A stretch of DNA of 64,000 nucleotides, taken from positions 53,191,427 through 53,255,426 of the forward strand of contig CM042089.1 of NCBI GenBank assembly GCA_023512835.1. The letters are read 5' to 3'. The notes below the pieces were generated by a model that was not told the DNA's origin, made no database searches, and saw nothing but the letters and a program-made list of their open reading frames with translations. The DNA comes from Taxillus chinensis (taxonomy: Eukaryota; Streptophyta; Magnoliopsida; Santalales; Loranthaceae). Both the position numbers and the translations under genes were made by a program. This document shows, piece by piece, positions 46,819-58,879 of this stretch. Every line of letters begins with the position of its first letter. Positions within the stretch are counted from its first letter, which is position 1.

Positions 46819-48916
46819 TGTTGGACCCCATTTTGTCCGGGTTGGACATACTAACCCCATTTGATATACCTTTTGCCCATGCCATGTACCTTGTTGAACA
46901 GGTCCACAATGATCCCATACTTCCAAGGAATGGTCTACCCCAATCGGCACGAGATGGATACAATTGACACGGATGGGGGAGTTCAAAATTAATGACTTTT
47001 GCTACAAGTCCTTGAAGCGCCCCAAGATCAACACCAGGTGATGGAGGATGAAAATTCGAGACCAACGCACTTGACCGAGCTCAAATCGGACTTAAAATGA
47101 AGAAGTTATGGCCAAAACAACTTTCGTTGGAAAAAGTCAAACTTGCCAAAAGACGGTCAATGCCCCTGGTCAAACTGCCCGCAAAAGTGATCATACGAAA
47201 CCCTTCAAAATGCCTATGTAGGCGAATACGGATCTCCCCAAACAATTCCTGGAAAGTGATCATGCGAAACCCTCCGACCCTGTTTTTTTTGCCTTAGCTG
47301 ATTTTTCTCGCTGACTTCCTCATTGGCTTATTTTTCTCGCCGGCTTCACGAGACCCGTCTTCTGCGCTGGCCACATAACAGAGAATAACTCACCAACCTG
47401 TCGGTCACATGCGCCGCTAAAATACAAGTTCAAAAAGGCAATCACGAGCTCCCATGTTTTCCGCACAGTTGTCCACCAGACAAAATACAAATCGCAAATT
47501 AAAATATTGCGTCAAATAATACCGCAATTATGACGTCCAGCCAAAGAGAAAAAAAGAACAACTTTCGCAATCCTTTAAGAAGCGGTTGCCCGTCCTGCGC
47601 AAAGGGGGATTCTTTTTAGAGGGAAAAATTCGTGAAAAAAAGAAGAGTGTGGGTTTTCGTTGGAGAGAGAGTTAGAAAAAAAGAGAAAAAAGAGATCTGT
47701 CATAAGAAAAAAACAGTTGCCCCACCCCCCCAAAAAAAAAAAAAAAAAGAGGGAGTTCTTTGAGAGAAGGAGGAAGAAGCTCGTTGAGAAAAAAAGGGAA
47801 AAAAACCTGCTGTCACCCTCCATCATCCAAGTACAGAAAAAGAAATAAAAAAACAGAGAGCCCCTTTATCGTTGAAACCCTGCTACCATTCACATCCTTC
47901 CTTCATCCCGGTGCGGACAAAGAGAGAAAAAAAAAAACAGAGTAAAAAAAAACAGAAGAGACCCCCGCTACCATTCCTCATTCCAAGACAAACAGAGAGA
48001 GAGAACAAAAAAACACAATTCCAGTTCCGCTTTTCTTTTTCTTTTCTCTTCCTACGTTTTCATCAAAACAAAAACAACCGTTTCTTCATTTCCTATTCCT
48101 TACACCTTATACCCCTTCCCCTCAATTCCAGCCAAAAAAAAATCTTAATCCCAAAAATACACATCACCTTCCTTTCTCACGATTTACTCGGAACCCAGAA
48201 AATTTACTTTTCTCATCTTCTCTCATCTCCACACATCGTTACAATCTCCCAACTACTCTTTGCTATCTGCGGGATTGGAGCTCGGTAGCTGTCGGTGCAG
48301 ATAAGGATCCCAAACAGAAATCCGGTGGAAGCCCCAAAGTCAGTTCCATATTTTACTTCTTTTACTCATGCATATGTATATCTAATGTGATGTTTTTTTT
48401 TTTTTTTTATTTTTTATTTTTTTTGTTTGGTTGTTGGGTATAGGGCGTGTGTTTCTTGTATTATTTATTTGTTTGTTTTTTTCCCCTCTTGAAGTCATAG
48501 ATATATGTTATATATATCGTGTATGTTGTAATATGTAAAAAAAAAAAAAGCTAAAAAAAAAAAGAAAAAAAGAGAGAGAGCAAAGGGAAAGGATGAAGAA
48601 AAAGAAAAAAAAGAAGAAAAGAAAAAAGAGTGATTTTATTTTTGTGGATGTCACACTCACACACTCCACATCTATTTTGATATATGCATTTTCAAATTTC
48701 AAAAAAAAAAGGAAACACAAAAAAAAAAAACATGTCTTAAAAAAAAACGTTTTCAAAAAAAAAAAAAAAAAAAAAAAAACAAACAAACAAAAAAACAAAA
48801 CAAAACAAAACGTTTTTCAATAATATATATATATATATTTTTAAATCTCTTCAATAACATGTCTTGAGAATGTTTTCATAAAATGTATTCCAAATGTCTT
48901 TCAAAAACAAAAAAAC

Positions 48917-48947
<31 letters not shown>

Positions 48948-49412
48948 GGGAAAAATAATAAAAATCATTTTCTAGGACTCCAAAACAAAACCAAAAACCC
49001 AAAACCAACCCATAGGATCTCATTCTCCACTTCAAAACAAAAACCCAAAATTTTTAGGATTCCTTTTTCAGAAATTTAGGATAAATCCAATTTAACTATA
49101 ACCTTAACTTAGCTAAATAAAAATCATAGACTTTTTAGGAAACTTAACCTGATTATGACAAGACAAATAAAAGAAAAACCTCCTCCTCCTAAATTAGATA
49201 CCGAAAGGGTGCTCGTAGGGGTGCTAATCCTTCCCTACACGTAACCAACTCCCGAACCCATCTCGATAACGCGGACCACACACTTAAGACTACTCAAAGT
49301 AGAGGGTATCCAACTGTACCCCAAAAACAGTTGGTGGCGACTCTAAAATTTCTCACCATTGGTTTAGTTTGAGCTCACCCCAAAAGGGCCCGGACGAAAA
49401 CCAGTGATGACA
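46819..49412 (+). repeat. 5' LTR of Tat/Ogre-type element
   Basis: A 2594-bp LTR from tgttggaccccattttg to cagtgatgaca. It has C/T-rich and A-rich leader-like tracts (47600-48120, 48540-48960), a (TA)n tract near 48823-48838, and the conserved block ataccgaaagggtgc...cctacacgtaacc (49199-49249). Unlike the 3' LTR it lacks the tcgaagcc array and the 971-bp internal duplication. Confidence 0.92.
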
Positions 49413-49414
49413 GC

Positions 49415-49433
49415 TGGCGACTCTGCTGGGAAC
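49415..49433 (+). other. Primer-binding site of Tat/Ogre-type element
   Basis: TGGCGACTCTGCTGGGAAC begins two bases after the LTR end. This form is common in plant Tat/Ogre elements. From memory it is attributed to tRNA-Arg; the tRNA identity was not checked here. Confidence 0.75.
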
Positions 49434-50057
49434 TAAGAATAAACACTTTAGAGAGTTAGGTCTAGAACTAGGACTTAGGAGGTTATATTTAATTGTGCTA
49501 TTGTAACTGTCATGCCAAGTTGTTTTTATACAATTGTCATTTAAACTGTGATTTATTTATACGCTTTCATTACCATGATAGTTGTGATTTATTGCTTTCC
49601 ATACTTGTTGTATTCATGCATAACCCTATACCCGGGTTTAACACAATTTAGGTTAGCGAGGTTCAGTACGGTCCCCAGCGCGTTGATCATTATCCGCAAT
49701 GGGGCCTCGGACTCCTCACTCAAGCTTGAGGTTCTTTTAAGGCACGTCCTTTTAAGATCCCCCTCCGGTAAATCCCATGGTGTACGGAGCCCTCTATTGA
49801 GGAAGTTTGGGAACCAACGAATAAGATAGGGGTAGTAATAAAAGCCCATCAGGGGTATTGACCCACATTTTGTTTGCTCGTTCCATGCCATGCTAACCTT
49901 TGTTTTGTAGGGTAGTCCTTAAGTCATCCCCTGTACATTTAACTGTTTTTTTTTACAATTGGTTTATTCTTTATCCTGTCTACCTACCTTGATATATATT
50001 AACTTGTCATCCTAACCTGCCATCATGCATAACATGACATTCATCATTCATATAGGC
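49434..50057 (+). other. 5' untranslated region of Tat/Ogre-type element
   Basis: No gene seen between the PBS and ORF1. Short frames here are not conserved-looking. It is likely the RNA leader. Confidence 0.5.
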
Positions 50058-51420
50058 ATGGCAACTTTCAGTCATCTCCTAAAAGGCCTTCAGGACAAGG
50101 AGGCTGTCACGATGGTGGCCCAAGCATCGGGAGACATTCAACTTCGCCTTGGAGATTTCCCGCCAGGAGAGGCCTACAAGGCGAACATGTTGTCATAGAA
50201 GATCAGCTGGACTACACTAAGGAGGTACGACAATATGGAAACAAGTGGTCGACGAAAGGAAAAGGATATACATACAACAGTTTGGGGATTTGCTCCATGT
50301 AACTGAGCTACTGGCCGATACGGATATGCTGGGGGCAGCCATTTATTTCTGGGAACCTCGACGACGGTGCTTCAACTTCAACAGGCTAGATCTTGTTCCC
50401 ACAATAGAAGAATACAAAAGATTATTGGATATCCCCGTGGAAAACAAAATGAAAATCTATCTGCCAGAGCCCAGAAGGTCATGCCGAAGGGCCTTTGCTG
50501 AGGTTATGGGAAAGCCAGTATGGGACTCACCGGCGGTCACAACTTACGGTGGACGCGAATATCTCCCATGGGCAACAATCAAAGAAATAATACAAACTGC
50601 AACGGAAGCGGAGGCACACAAATTGCTTACACTAGCTATATATGGGCTAGTCATTTTCCCGATGATACCAGCCCACATTGAAGGGGCAATTGTAGATTTG
50701 GTCCAAAGAGTGCTTAAAGGATGTGACCCTACTCCTGCTATCTTGGCTGAAACCATCCGATCTCTTACTTACCTAAGGAGTAAAGGCTCGGGACAGTTCA
50801 TGGGGTGCTTACCTCTCCTATGTACTTGGTTGCAAGGTCATTTCCCCTGTAGTGTTCATCGTTTCCCTGCTGTTTATCAAGTACCAGCCACAACACTACT
50901 AGATATTCTGCTCAGCAAGTGGAGCCTACCAAAGGATTTTGAGAGCTGGAAAAAGAAGTTGGAAAATCTCACAGAAGCTGACATTACCTGGACTGCTCCT
51001 TGGATGCCGGTGGTCTCCATGACATATAGCTGCGGGGATTACAATTGGGTTCCACTTTTAGGTCCCTGGGGAGGAACTGCATATGCACCACTGCAGGTGG
51101 GAAGACAAGTGGGGCGCCATCAGATTATTCCCGTGCTCTTTGGCATGGAAGAGTGTGACTTCACTTACAGCAGAGCCATGCTCATAGAAGAAGGCAAGAA
51201 GATGCATCAAGCATGGTCTACACCGCACAAGATCCAACCCAACAGTTCAAAACCTGGTGTTTTCCCAGCATACATATCTTGGAGGGCACAACACAAGCCA
51301 CAGCTAACTTCAGACATGAAGGCTATCCTCCAGGAGAATCAGACTTTAAGGCAGCAGATCCAGAGGCTAGAAGCATCTCTAGAGGGAACTCTTCAAAGGC
51401 TGCAGCTGAGGGAAAAATAG
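50058..51420 (+). pseudogene. ORF1 upstream of gag, plant-mobile-domain type
   Basis: Protein of unknown role found upstream of gag in Ogre-type elements. ATG 50058 opens 46 codons (MATFSHLLKG...) ending in TAG at 50196-50198. The main body is in another frame, open from 50221 to TAG 51418-51420, about 400 residues. Motifs include QFGDLLHVTELLADTDMLGA, YFWEPRRRCFNFNRLDLVPT, EEYKRLLDIPV, LPLLCTWLQGHF and WKKKLENLTEADITW. The tail (about 51315-51415) is an amphipathic coiled coil (ENQTLRQQIQRLEASLEGTL). The wording recalls the plant mobile domain / DUF7745 group. Apart from the 5' break it is the most intact long frame in the window. Confidence 0.72.
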
Positions 51421-51684
51421 ATCGCGACCATAATGAAGCAGCGGGAGGATGCAGGTGAACGACCACCCTAGAGAAAGAGGCGCCGTGCTCCTTAGGAGAT
51501 GACTGGAAGAATGCCTTAAGATCATGTAGTGATAGCTTTCATTTTACATGGCATTTCAGCATTGTATGTTTGTATTGAGTATGTTTTGTTTGCAATAAAG
51601 TTGTTTGTTTCTTTAACCCTCTGCATAGACATTCATGCATACATGCATATCAAAAAAATCAAATAAAAGTTCCCTTGTACCCAG
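51421..51684 (+). other. Spacer between ORF1 and gag
   Basis: Non-coding and AT-rich toward the right. No splice or regulatory signal can be supported. Confidence 0.4.
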
Positions 51685-53640
51685 GTGGGTAGCAGCCTCC
51701 CTCCAGGATTGCGCACTCTTACAATCTCGGATCCCTGGCACAATCAAATACCTCAACCGCGACCAATGGCAGAAGAAACAGAGAACAGACTCATGGGGTT
51801 GGAACAGTCACAACAAACCCTACAGGGGCAAATGTCTGCAATAATGGAAATGCTCACGAAATTGGATCAAGAAAGAGGAAGAATTCCGACCAGGGGGAAC
51901 TACCAATCACCATCAAGAGCAGGGACGGGAGGCGTTCGGTCACCCAACCTAGCTCCAAGCCAGGCACCCACATACCATCCTGCTATGGCACAACCTCCAA
52001 CCCCAAATCAAACTCATTTCACTATGCCCGCACCGGGAAATGTAATGGAAGCGATGGGTTCCCTAGCTCCTCAGGAAAATGTTGAGTCTTTCGCTCTACG
52101 CCGACTCGAGGAAAGGTTGAAAGCCGTAGAAGGCACCGACAGCTATGGCATGACCAGCCCATAAGACTTATGCCTAGTCCCTGGAGTGGTGCAGCCACCA
52201 AAATTCAAAATGCCGAGTTTGAAAAATTCAATGGGACCCGATGTCCAAAGACACATTTGGCCATGTATTGTCAAAAGATGGTTGCTTATCCTGGTGAAGA
52301 CAAGCTCCTCATGCATTGTTTCCAGGAAAGCCTAATCGGGGCATCCCTTCGTTGGTACTTTCGGCTAAATGGAAACCGCGTCAAGACATGGAAAGAATTA
52401 GCTACTTCCTTCTTCGCACAAGACAAACATGTCACCGAACTGGCGTTGGATCAATTAACCCTGCAGTCCATGGAAAAGGGATCCAAGGAGAATTTCAAGG
52501 ATTATGCACGAAGATGGAGAGAGGCCGCTGTGGAGGTTCAACCTCCTCTTACCGAAAGAGAGCTCACCACTCTTTTTATCAACACACTAAAAGGCGTATA
52601 CTACGAGAAATTGATAGGTAACGTCTCCAACAACTTTGCAGACTTGGTTGCATCCGGTGAACGCGTAGAAAGTGGAATTAAAGGAGGAAAGCTAAAGGGT
52701 GATGCAAGTGAGGCATCAAAACGGTTTCAACCACCAGCGAAAAAGAAGGAAAATGAAACCAACTGGTATACCCATCACACCAGTCAATACAACCAACGTT
52801 CTACCAAGCGCCAGGATGCTACAGAGGATCACCGGTAGTGGCTTATGCCGCACCTGCTCCATCTCCCCAATTCATGCCATACCTGCCGCAAGGAGGCGTC
52901 CCATTTCCATACTCAATGGTACCTAACTCATTTCAACCGAGAGCACCATACCTAGAGCAATCAAGGCCAGCAGCTCAGGAAGGACCAGGAGCCGTATTTC
53001 AAGGACAGGGGCAACCAAGGGCCCCGACCCGGCCAAGCGGAGCGAATCAAGCTTCTCGTCGACCGCGACAAGAGTTTGACCCGATCCCAATGACATATGC
53101 CGAACTATATCCCAAGCTTTTAGAGGCAAGGATGGTAACCCCTATACCCTTGGGAGAAATAAAGACTCCTCCCCCGGCCTGGTACAAGCCGGATGCAGGT
53201 GCGAATATCATGCAGGTGGAGCTGGACATGATATCGAAAAGCGTATAACGTTCAAAAGGAAGGTTCAGGCATTAAAGGATGCAAAGTGGCTGGATTTTTC
53301 CGCACCTGGTCGGGACACCAAATGTGAACAGCAATCCTCTCCCCGGAACACTCCAACAATGTTGCTAATATCGAGAAGGAAGGGCGGCTGGAAAGGTTCT
53401 CTCAAGTACAAATGGAGAAAATGTATTTGTTTACTCGTTAAGGAACATGGCTATATACCTGATTAAAGATGCGCCAAGAGCAGGGAATGGAACAGATAGG
53501 GAAAAGCAATGCCCTTATCATAAGATGTCACGGGGACATGACATCACAGAATGTACCGGAGTTTTCGAGGTGGTGCAAAAACTCATGGACCAAAGGATGA
53601 TAGAATTCTCAAGAGGAGGAATGGACAACCAAAGCCACAT
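51685..53640 (+). pseudogene. gag: Gag pseudogene of Tat/Ogre-type element
   Basis: Capsid protein. The N-terminal part (to TAA 52162) has a helical stretch ENRLMGLEQSQQTLQGQM and a Pro-rich linker. The conserved Tat capsid region follows after a frameshift near 52215: FEKFNGTRCPKTHLAMYCQK, GASLRWYFRLNGNRVKTWKE, FKDYARRWREAAVEVQPP and TLFINTLKGVYYEKLIGN (to about 52620). Then come a Pro-rich linker (52838-53160) with DPIPMTYAELYPKLLEAR and a further segment near 53510 (CPYHKMSRGHDITEC) that probably corresponds to the late-gag zinc-binding region. It has several stops and shifts. There is no convincing ATG at the left end, so the start is uncertain. Confidence 0.82.
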
Positions 53641-54289
53641 GATCTAAGAAGATCATTCACACAAATCGCCATGGGTGCTAGCACCCCTTGTCTTAATCGT
53701 TAAAGCTCCGGAGAACCCGTTCATCGCCACATGGAATCAAGCCTCTCACTATCCATGCCTCAAGTCTCGTGCCGGACAAGGTGGAAAGGACCGAAATCCC
53801 ACAACTACCGCATGGAATTGCACCCCTCACCATAGGTGTTCCCTGCTCCTTTCCCCTATAAAACCGATAAAGTAGTCCCATGGAATTACGGTTGTGAAGT
53901 AGTCCAGGGAGCCACCACTATAGCAGAAAAGAAGACCAGGAGCGGTCGGGCTTACGCCCCCGAGATAGTTGACAAAACAAGGAAAGAAAAAGGCTGTAGA
54001 ACAAGACATTGAGCCTACACTGGAAGCAACCAAGAAGGGAACACCGATCACTGAAGAAGAAACCACGGAATTTCGAAACTCATGAAGCAAAGCGAGTATA
54101 ATATTGTGGATCAATTAAGTCGGCAACCGGCTCGTATCTCCTTGCTCTCATTAATGATGGATTCCCGGCCTCATCGGGAAGCACTGCTGAAGGTTCTAAG
54201 CCAGGCCTACGTTCCTCCAACCATCTCGGTCGCGAATGTGGATGGACTCACCAAGAACCTCATCCCTGAATAACGTAATTAGCTTTGGA
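53641..54289 (+). other. Degraded linker between gag and protease
   Basis: No recognisable domain. Short frames are interrupted every 60 codons or so. It probably derives from the poorly conserved gag-protease junction. Confidence 0.4.
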
Positions 54290-54785
54290 GATGACGAGCT
54301 CCCCCCAAGAAGGAATGGGGCACATAAAAGCTCGCACATTACGGTCAAATGCAAGGAGCACACCATAGCCCGTGTACTTATTGACAACGGCTCGGCCTTG
54401 AACATTATGCCCTTGCATATACCTGCAGCGACTTCCAATTGACACGTCCTATATGCGTCCCTGTACGATAAAGGTACGGGCATTCGATGGAGGAAAGCGT
54501 GACATGGTGGGAACTCTGGATGTTCCACTCATGATTGGGCCAACTACTTTTACGGTGGAATTTCAGGTAATGGACATCACTCCATATTACACGTTGTTCT
54601 TTGGGAAGACCCTGGATCCACATGGCAGAGCAGTGCCGTCCGGTCTCCACCAAAAGATGAAGTTTGTAATGGGGGACCAGCTCATCGCATCTCTGGAGAG
54701 ACAAGCTTCCTCGTCACCAAACCGGCATCAGTCCCTTATGTTGAAAGCAACGAAGATGTGCCGAATGCTCCTATCGGGCTTTTGA
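54290..54785 (+). pseudogene. pol: Aspartic protease segment of Tat/Ogre pol
   Basis: Retropepsin-like region. ISFGDDELP leads into ARVLIDNGSALNIMPL (about 54370-54415), where the DNGS form in place of DTGS is usual for Tat elements. After a shift the flanking strand region continues with KVRAFDGGKRDMVGTL, IGPTTFTVEFQVMDI and LHQKMKFVMGDQLI (54453-54700). Local frameshifts surround the LGRPW-type block near 54600. Confidence 0.82.
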
Positions 54786-54786
54786 G

Positions 54787-55206
54787 ATGGTAAATGTCGC
54801 CTCCGCCCCAGACCATCGTCTCTCGAAGGCAGCAAAAATGGTTGCAGCCACTATGATCAAACAAGGGTACAAACCGGGGCAAAGATTAGGCCTGACAGCT
54901 CAAGGGATTCAGAAACCCCTGACCATCCGAGAAAATACCGAAAAGTTTGGGCTAGGCTACGTCCCTACAAAAGCTGACAGACGAGAGAAGCTATCAAGAA
55001 GAGGGAAGTCGAATGGCAAGATTGCGAGAAAAGGCCAGGTACAAGAAGAAAGGAGAAGCTTTCCCCCTTTGAATGTTACATTCCGAAGTAGAGGGTTTAT
55101 CCACAAGAGCCAACCTGAGCCCAAGACGGGGACTGTAGCCGTACTGGACATAAATGAGCATGCACCAAGCGAGATGGTTCAGCTAGTGCGAGAGGATCCT
55201 AACTAG
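54787..55206 (+). pseudogene. pol: G-patch-like segment between protease and RT
   Basis: AAKMVAATMIKQGYKPGQRL followed by GLTAQGIQKPL and FGLGYVPTKAD resembles the glycine-rich G-patch module (about 54829-54985). A basic stretch follows. G-patch domains bind RNA or RNA helicases and have been noted between protease and RT in some plant Gypsy elements. The role in retrotransposition is not established. The frame is open for 139 residues to TAG 55206. Confidence 0.65.
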
Positions 55207-55479
55207 CCTTTGAACAATTGGACCAGCCTGGACCTCCCCATAATGTAATGCTTATGGGTCACTGGGATTTAATGTATTCTATTTTAATGTACTTTGAAGC
55301 TGTGAACATTTGTTTTTCCTTAAACCTTCCAATAAAATGTGTTTTTCAAATCTTTCATGGTGCATTCCATTCATCACATATGCATATCATATTTGGTTAC
55401 CAACTTGTCATTCTCTTATAAACAGGTATCACAATGTCAATGAAAACATAGTATGCGAAAGCGAAACGAGATGCCAAAG

Positions 55480-56640
55480 GTTTGACCAAAGTCCAAACTG
55501 GGAGCATCCCGTGTTTGAAGCTGATGAGAATGAGATAGAAGAGACACCTGAGCTACCAGGGGAGATTATACGCCTGTTGGAAAGGGAAGACCGTTTATCC
55601 GTTCCAAGTGAAGACCCAAGAGAAACAGTGAATTTGGGGACGACACCGAACCAAAAGAATTGAGGGTGGGGTCTTTGATAGCTACCGACATCAAGAGGAT
55701 GTTAATCGAGCCGTTAAGAAGCTACATCGACATTTTTGCATGGTCATACCAAGACATGCCCGGGTTAAACACAGATATAGTGCAACATCACATACCCGTG
55801 AAGCCAAAGTGCAAGCCAAGACAAGAGAATTGCGAAGAATGAGGCCGAGAGATGACATCGAAGATTAAAGAAGAGGTCAAAAAGCAATGGGATGCAGGTT
55901 TCCTAAGTGTCTCCCACTATCCAGAATGGGTCGCTAATGTTGTACCAGTACCAAAGAAAGGAGGCAAAGTACGCATGTGTGTCGACTCATCGAATTGGGC
56001 CAGTCCGAAAGACAACTTCCCACTTCCTCATATTGATACCTTAGTGGATAATACAACAAAACATGCCCTATTCTCCTTCATGGATGGTTTCTCAGGCTAT
56101 AATCAAATTCGTATGGCCCCCGAACACAAAGAGAGGACCACATTCACGACACTTTGGGGTACCTTTTGCTATAATGTGATGCCTTTTGGCCTGAGGAACG
56201 CAGGGGCAACCTATCAGCGAGCAATGGTGACCCTATTCCATGACATGATGCATAAAGAAGTCGAGGTATATGTGGACGACATGATAGCTAAATCTCGAAG
56301 TACTGAAGATCATATCGAAGTACTCCGCAAGCTCTTCAACAGGCTACGAAAATATCAACTGAAATTGAACCCCGAAAAGTGCACTTTCGGAGCCATGTCA
56401 GGAAAACTCTTGGGTTTCATTGTGAGCCAAAAAGGAGTGGAAATCGATCCAGATAAAGTTCGAGCTATCCAAGAGATGCCGCCACCACGGACCATCAAGG
56501 AGGTTAGAGGATTCCTAGGCGACCGAATTACATTGCCCGATTTATTTCCCAATTGATGACCACACTGTGAACCCATTTTCAAGACTTTACGAAAGAACAA
56601 CCCAGAAATTTGGAATGACAAGTGTCAAGAAGCTTTTGAC
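55480..56640 (+). pseudogene. pol: Reverse transcriptase of Tat/Ogre pol
   Basis: The lead-in region (55660-55842) has SYIDIFAWSYQDMPGL and VQHHIPVKP. After a frameshift near 55845 the catalytic core is open for 234 residues (55852-56556): VVPVPKKGGKVRMCVD, DNFPLPHIDTLVDN, FMDGFSGYNQIRMAPEH, MPFGLRNAGATYQRAM, the catalytic VYVDDMIAKS (about 56267) and LNPEKCTFG. The YVDD box and fingers look intact. It ends in a frameshift near 56523, and the connection region follows in other frames to about 56640. Confidence 0.92.
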
Positions 56641-57070
56641 AAGATCAAACAATATCTGTCTAATCCACCCATTTTGATCCCACCGGTCACGGATAGACCT
56701 CGATCTTGTACTTGACCGTTCAGGAGTCAGCAGTGGGTTGTGTCTTGGGGCAACACGACTCTACAGGCAAGAAGGAGCAGGCCATTTATTACCTCAGCAA
56801 GAAGTTCACCATTAATGAAGAAAACTACACCCCCTTAGAGAAGACGTGCTGTGCTCTTGTCTGGATAATGAGAAGATTGAGGCAATACACCCTTTATCAT
56901 ACTACTTGGCTGATTTCAAGGCATGATCCGCTCAAATATCTCTTGGAAAAACCATCCATTTCTGGACGAATCGCCAAATGGCAGTTGATCCTATCGGAGT
57001 ACGATATCATCTACGTACCTCAAAAAGCTATAAAAGGAAGTGCGATAGCCGATTATCCGGCGAGATAGAG
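56640..57070 (+). pseudogene. pol: First (Gypsy-type) RNase H of Tat/Ogre pol
   Basis: The ordinary Gypsy RNase H. AVGCVLGQHDSTGKKEQAIY (about 56730), YYLSKKF, NYTPLEKTCCALVW and the tail LKYLLEKPSISGRIAKW, then YDIIYVPQKAIKGSAIADY. The first catalytic aspartate region lies in a damaged frame just before 56706. In Tat elements this domain is regarded as a degenerate connection to the second RNase H. Confidence 0.85.
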
Positions 57071-57090
57071 CGCTGGAAGACTTTGAGCCC

Positions 57091-57530
57091 ATGACTATTG
57101 GCTTCCCAGATGAGCACATTAACATCATTTCGGCCGAAGTATCAGACATATGGACGATGTGGTTCGATGGAGCCTCTAGTCTCTTAGGTCACGGTGTTGG
57201 GGCCATCCTGATATCCCCAAAAGGCGAACATTTCCCCATGGCAGCAAAGCTAACCTTCCCTTGTACAAACAATGTGGCAGAGTATGAGGCTTGTGTGATG
57301 GGACTTCAAGAAGCCATTCACAAAGGAATCAAAAAATTGCGAGTGTTCGGCGATTCGGCACTCATCATTTTTCAAGTAAGGGGTGAATAGGAGACTCGAA
57401 ACCACAAATTAATCCCATATCGGAAATATGTTACGGAGTTAGCCGAGCAATTCGAAGACATCACATTTGAGCATATGCCCAGGGGAATGCAACCGGCTCC
57501 TGACGCGCTAGCAACTCTAGCCTCCCTCCT
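57091..57530 (+). pseudogene. pol: Second, archaeal-type RNase H
   Basis: Additional RNase H downstream of the first. WTMWFDGASS (D), NNVAEYEACVMGL (E), RVFGDSALI (D) and, after TAG 57388-57390, NHKLIPYRKYV then APDALATLASLL (last D), in the typical order and spacing. A dual RNase H is a reported trait of plant Tat elements and is thought to resemble the arrangement in vertebrate retroviruses. The single TAG, at a position where Trp is usual, is the main lesion. Confidence 0.85.
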
Positions 57531-57699
57531 TCGACTAGACACAAAGTTGGAAGTTCAGTCTTTTGATATCCGCATACAAGATGCTCCTGCACATTGCATG
57601 GCCATTGAAGGACACACTGAAGAAAAACCTTGGTTTGAGGACGTCAAACAATATTTGCTTAAGCAAGAATACCCAGCAGAGGCCACTGAATCTGATAAG

Positions 57700-58640
57700 A
57701 GAAATATCCGAAGGTCAGCATCCAACTATTATATTGATGGCTCAATTCTGTATAAGAGAAACCACGACATGGTGCTATTGCGGTGTGTGGCAAAAGAAGA
57801 GTCAACACAAATCATGAAAGAAGTGCACGAAGGGGAATATGGTTCACATGCAAACGGACATGCATTAACAAGACAAATCATGTGAATGGGCTACTATTGG
57901 GTCACCATGGAAAAAGATTGCATTGAAGATGTGCGCAAATGCCTCAAGTGTCAAATTTATGGCGATAAGATTCAAGTACCGCCGTCTAAACTACATGTGA
58001 TGGTCTCCCCGTGGCCGTTCTCACTTTGGGGCATTGACGTTATCGGACCAATATCTCCAAAAGCGTCTAATGGTCATCGTTTCATTTTGGTAGCCATTGA
58101 TTACTTCACCAAGTGGGTAGAAGCAGCATCATACGCTAATGTCACACAAGCTGTGGTACTTCGATTTATACGGAACAACATCATATGCCGATATGGTCTT
58201 CCCAGGCAGATCATAACGGACAATGCTGCCAATTTGAACAACCGGATGATAGGGAGGTTGTGCGAAACATACAAAATTCAACACCGCAACTCGACCCCTT
58301 ATTGCCCAAAGATGAATGGAGCAGTCGAGGCAGCCAACAAGAACATCAAAAATATTATCGGAAAGATGATCGAAACATACAAAGATTGGCACGAGAAGCT
58401 ACCTTACGCTTTGCATGCTTACCGTACCTCGGTGCGTACATCGACCGGGGCAACTCCATTTTCTTTGGTCTACGGCATGGAAGCGTTCTACCGGTCGAAG
58501 TGGAGATACCTTCCCTCCGAATATTTAAGGACACTCGGCTCGAAGAAGCAGAATGGGCCCAAAGTCGTTATGAGCGGTTGAATTTAATTGAAGGCAAGCG
58601 CTTGGCAGCCAGTTTGCGGAGGACAGTTGTATCAACGAGA
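57700..58640 (+). pseudogene. pol: Integrase of Tat/Ogre pol
   Basis: Zinc domain: EVHEGEYGSHANGHAL...CLKCQ, broken by TGA 57883-57885. Catalytic core: SLWGIDVIGPI (D, about 58030), QIITDNAANLNN (D, about 58208) and KMNGAVEAANKN (E, about 58312), so all three DDE positions are present. Further blocks are YRTSVRTSTGATPFSLVYGM (about 58420), then a frameshift at about 58480. Apart from the stop and this shift, the core looks intact. Confidence 0.92.
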
Positions 58641-58879
58641 GAATGATGAACAATTACAATAAAAAGGTGAAGCCCGAAGCTTTCAAGAGGGTGATCTTGT
58701 CCTCAAGAAGATCTTGCCAATTCAACATGACCATAGAGGCAAGTGGACTCCCAATTATGAAGGCCCATATGTTGTGAAAAAAGCATTCTCGGGAGGCGCA
58801 TTGATCCTTGCCAAAATGGACGGAGACGAGCTTCCTAATCCAGGTGAATAGCGATGCCGTCAAAAAGTTTTATGCTTAA
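58641..58879 (+). pseudogene. pol: Integrase C-terminal tail
   Basis: With frame changes it reads NNYNKKVKP, EGDLVLKK, GKWTPNYEGPYVVKKAFSGG and NSDAVKKFYA, ending at TAA 58877-58879. This is the usual DNA-binding tail of Tat integrases. No chromodomain follows, consistent with a non-chromovirus Gypsy. Confidence 0.8.
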
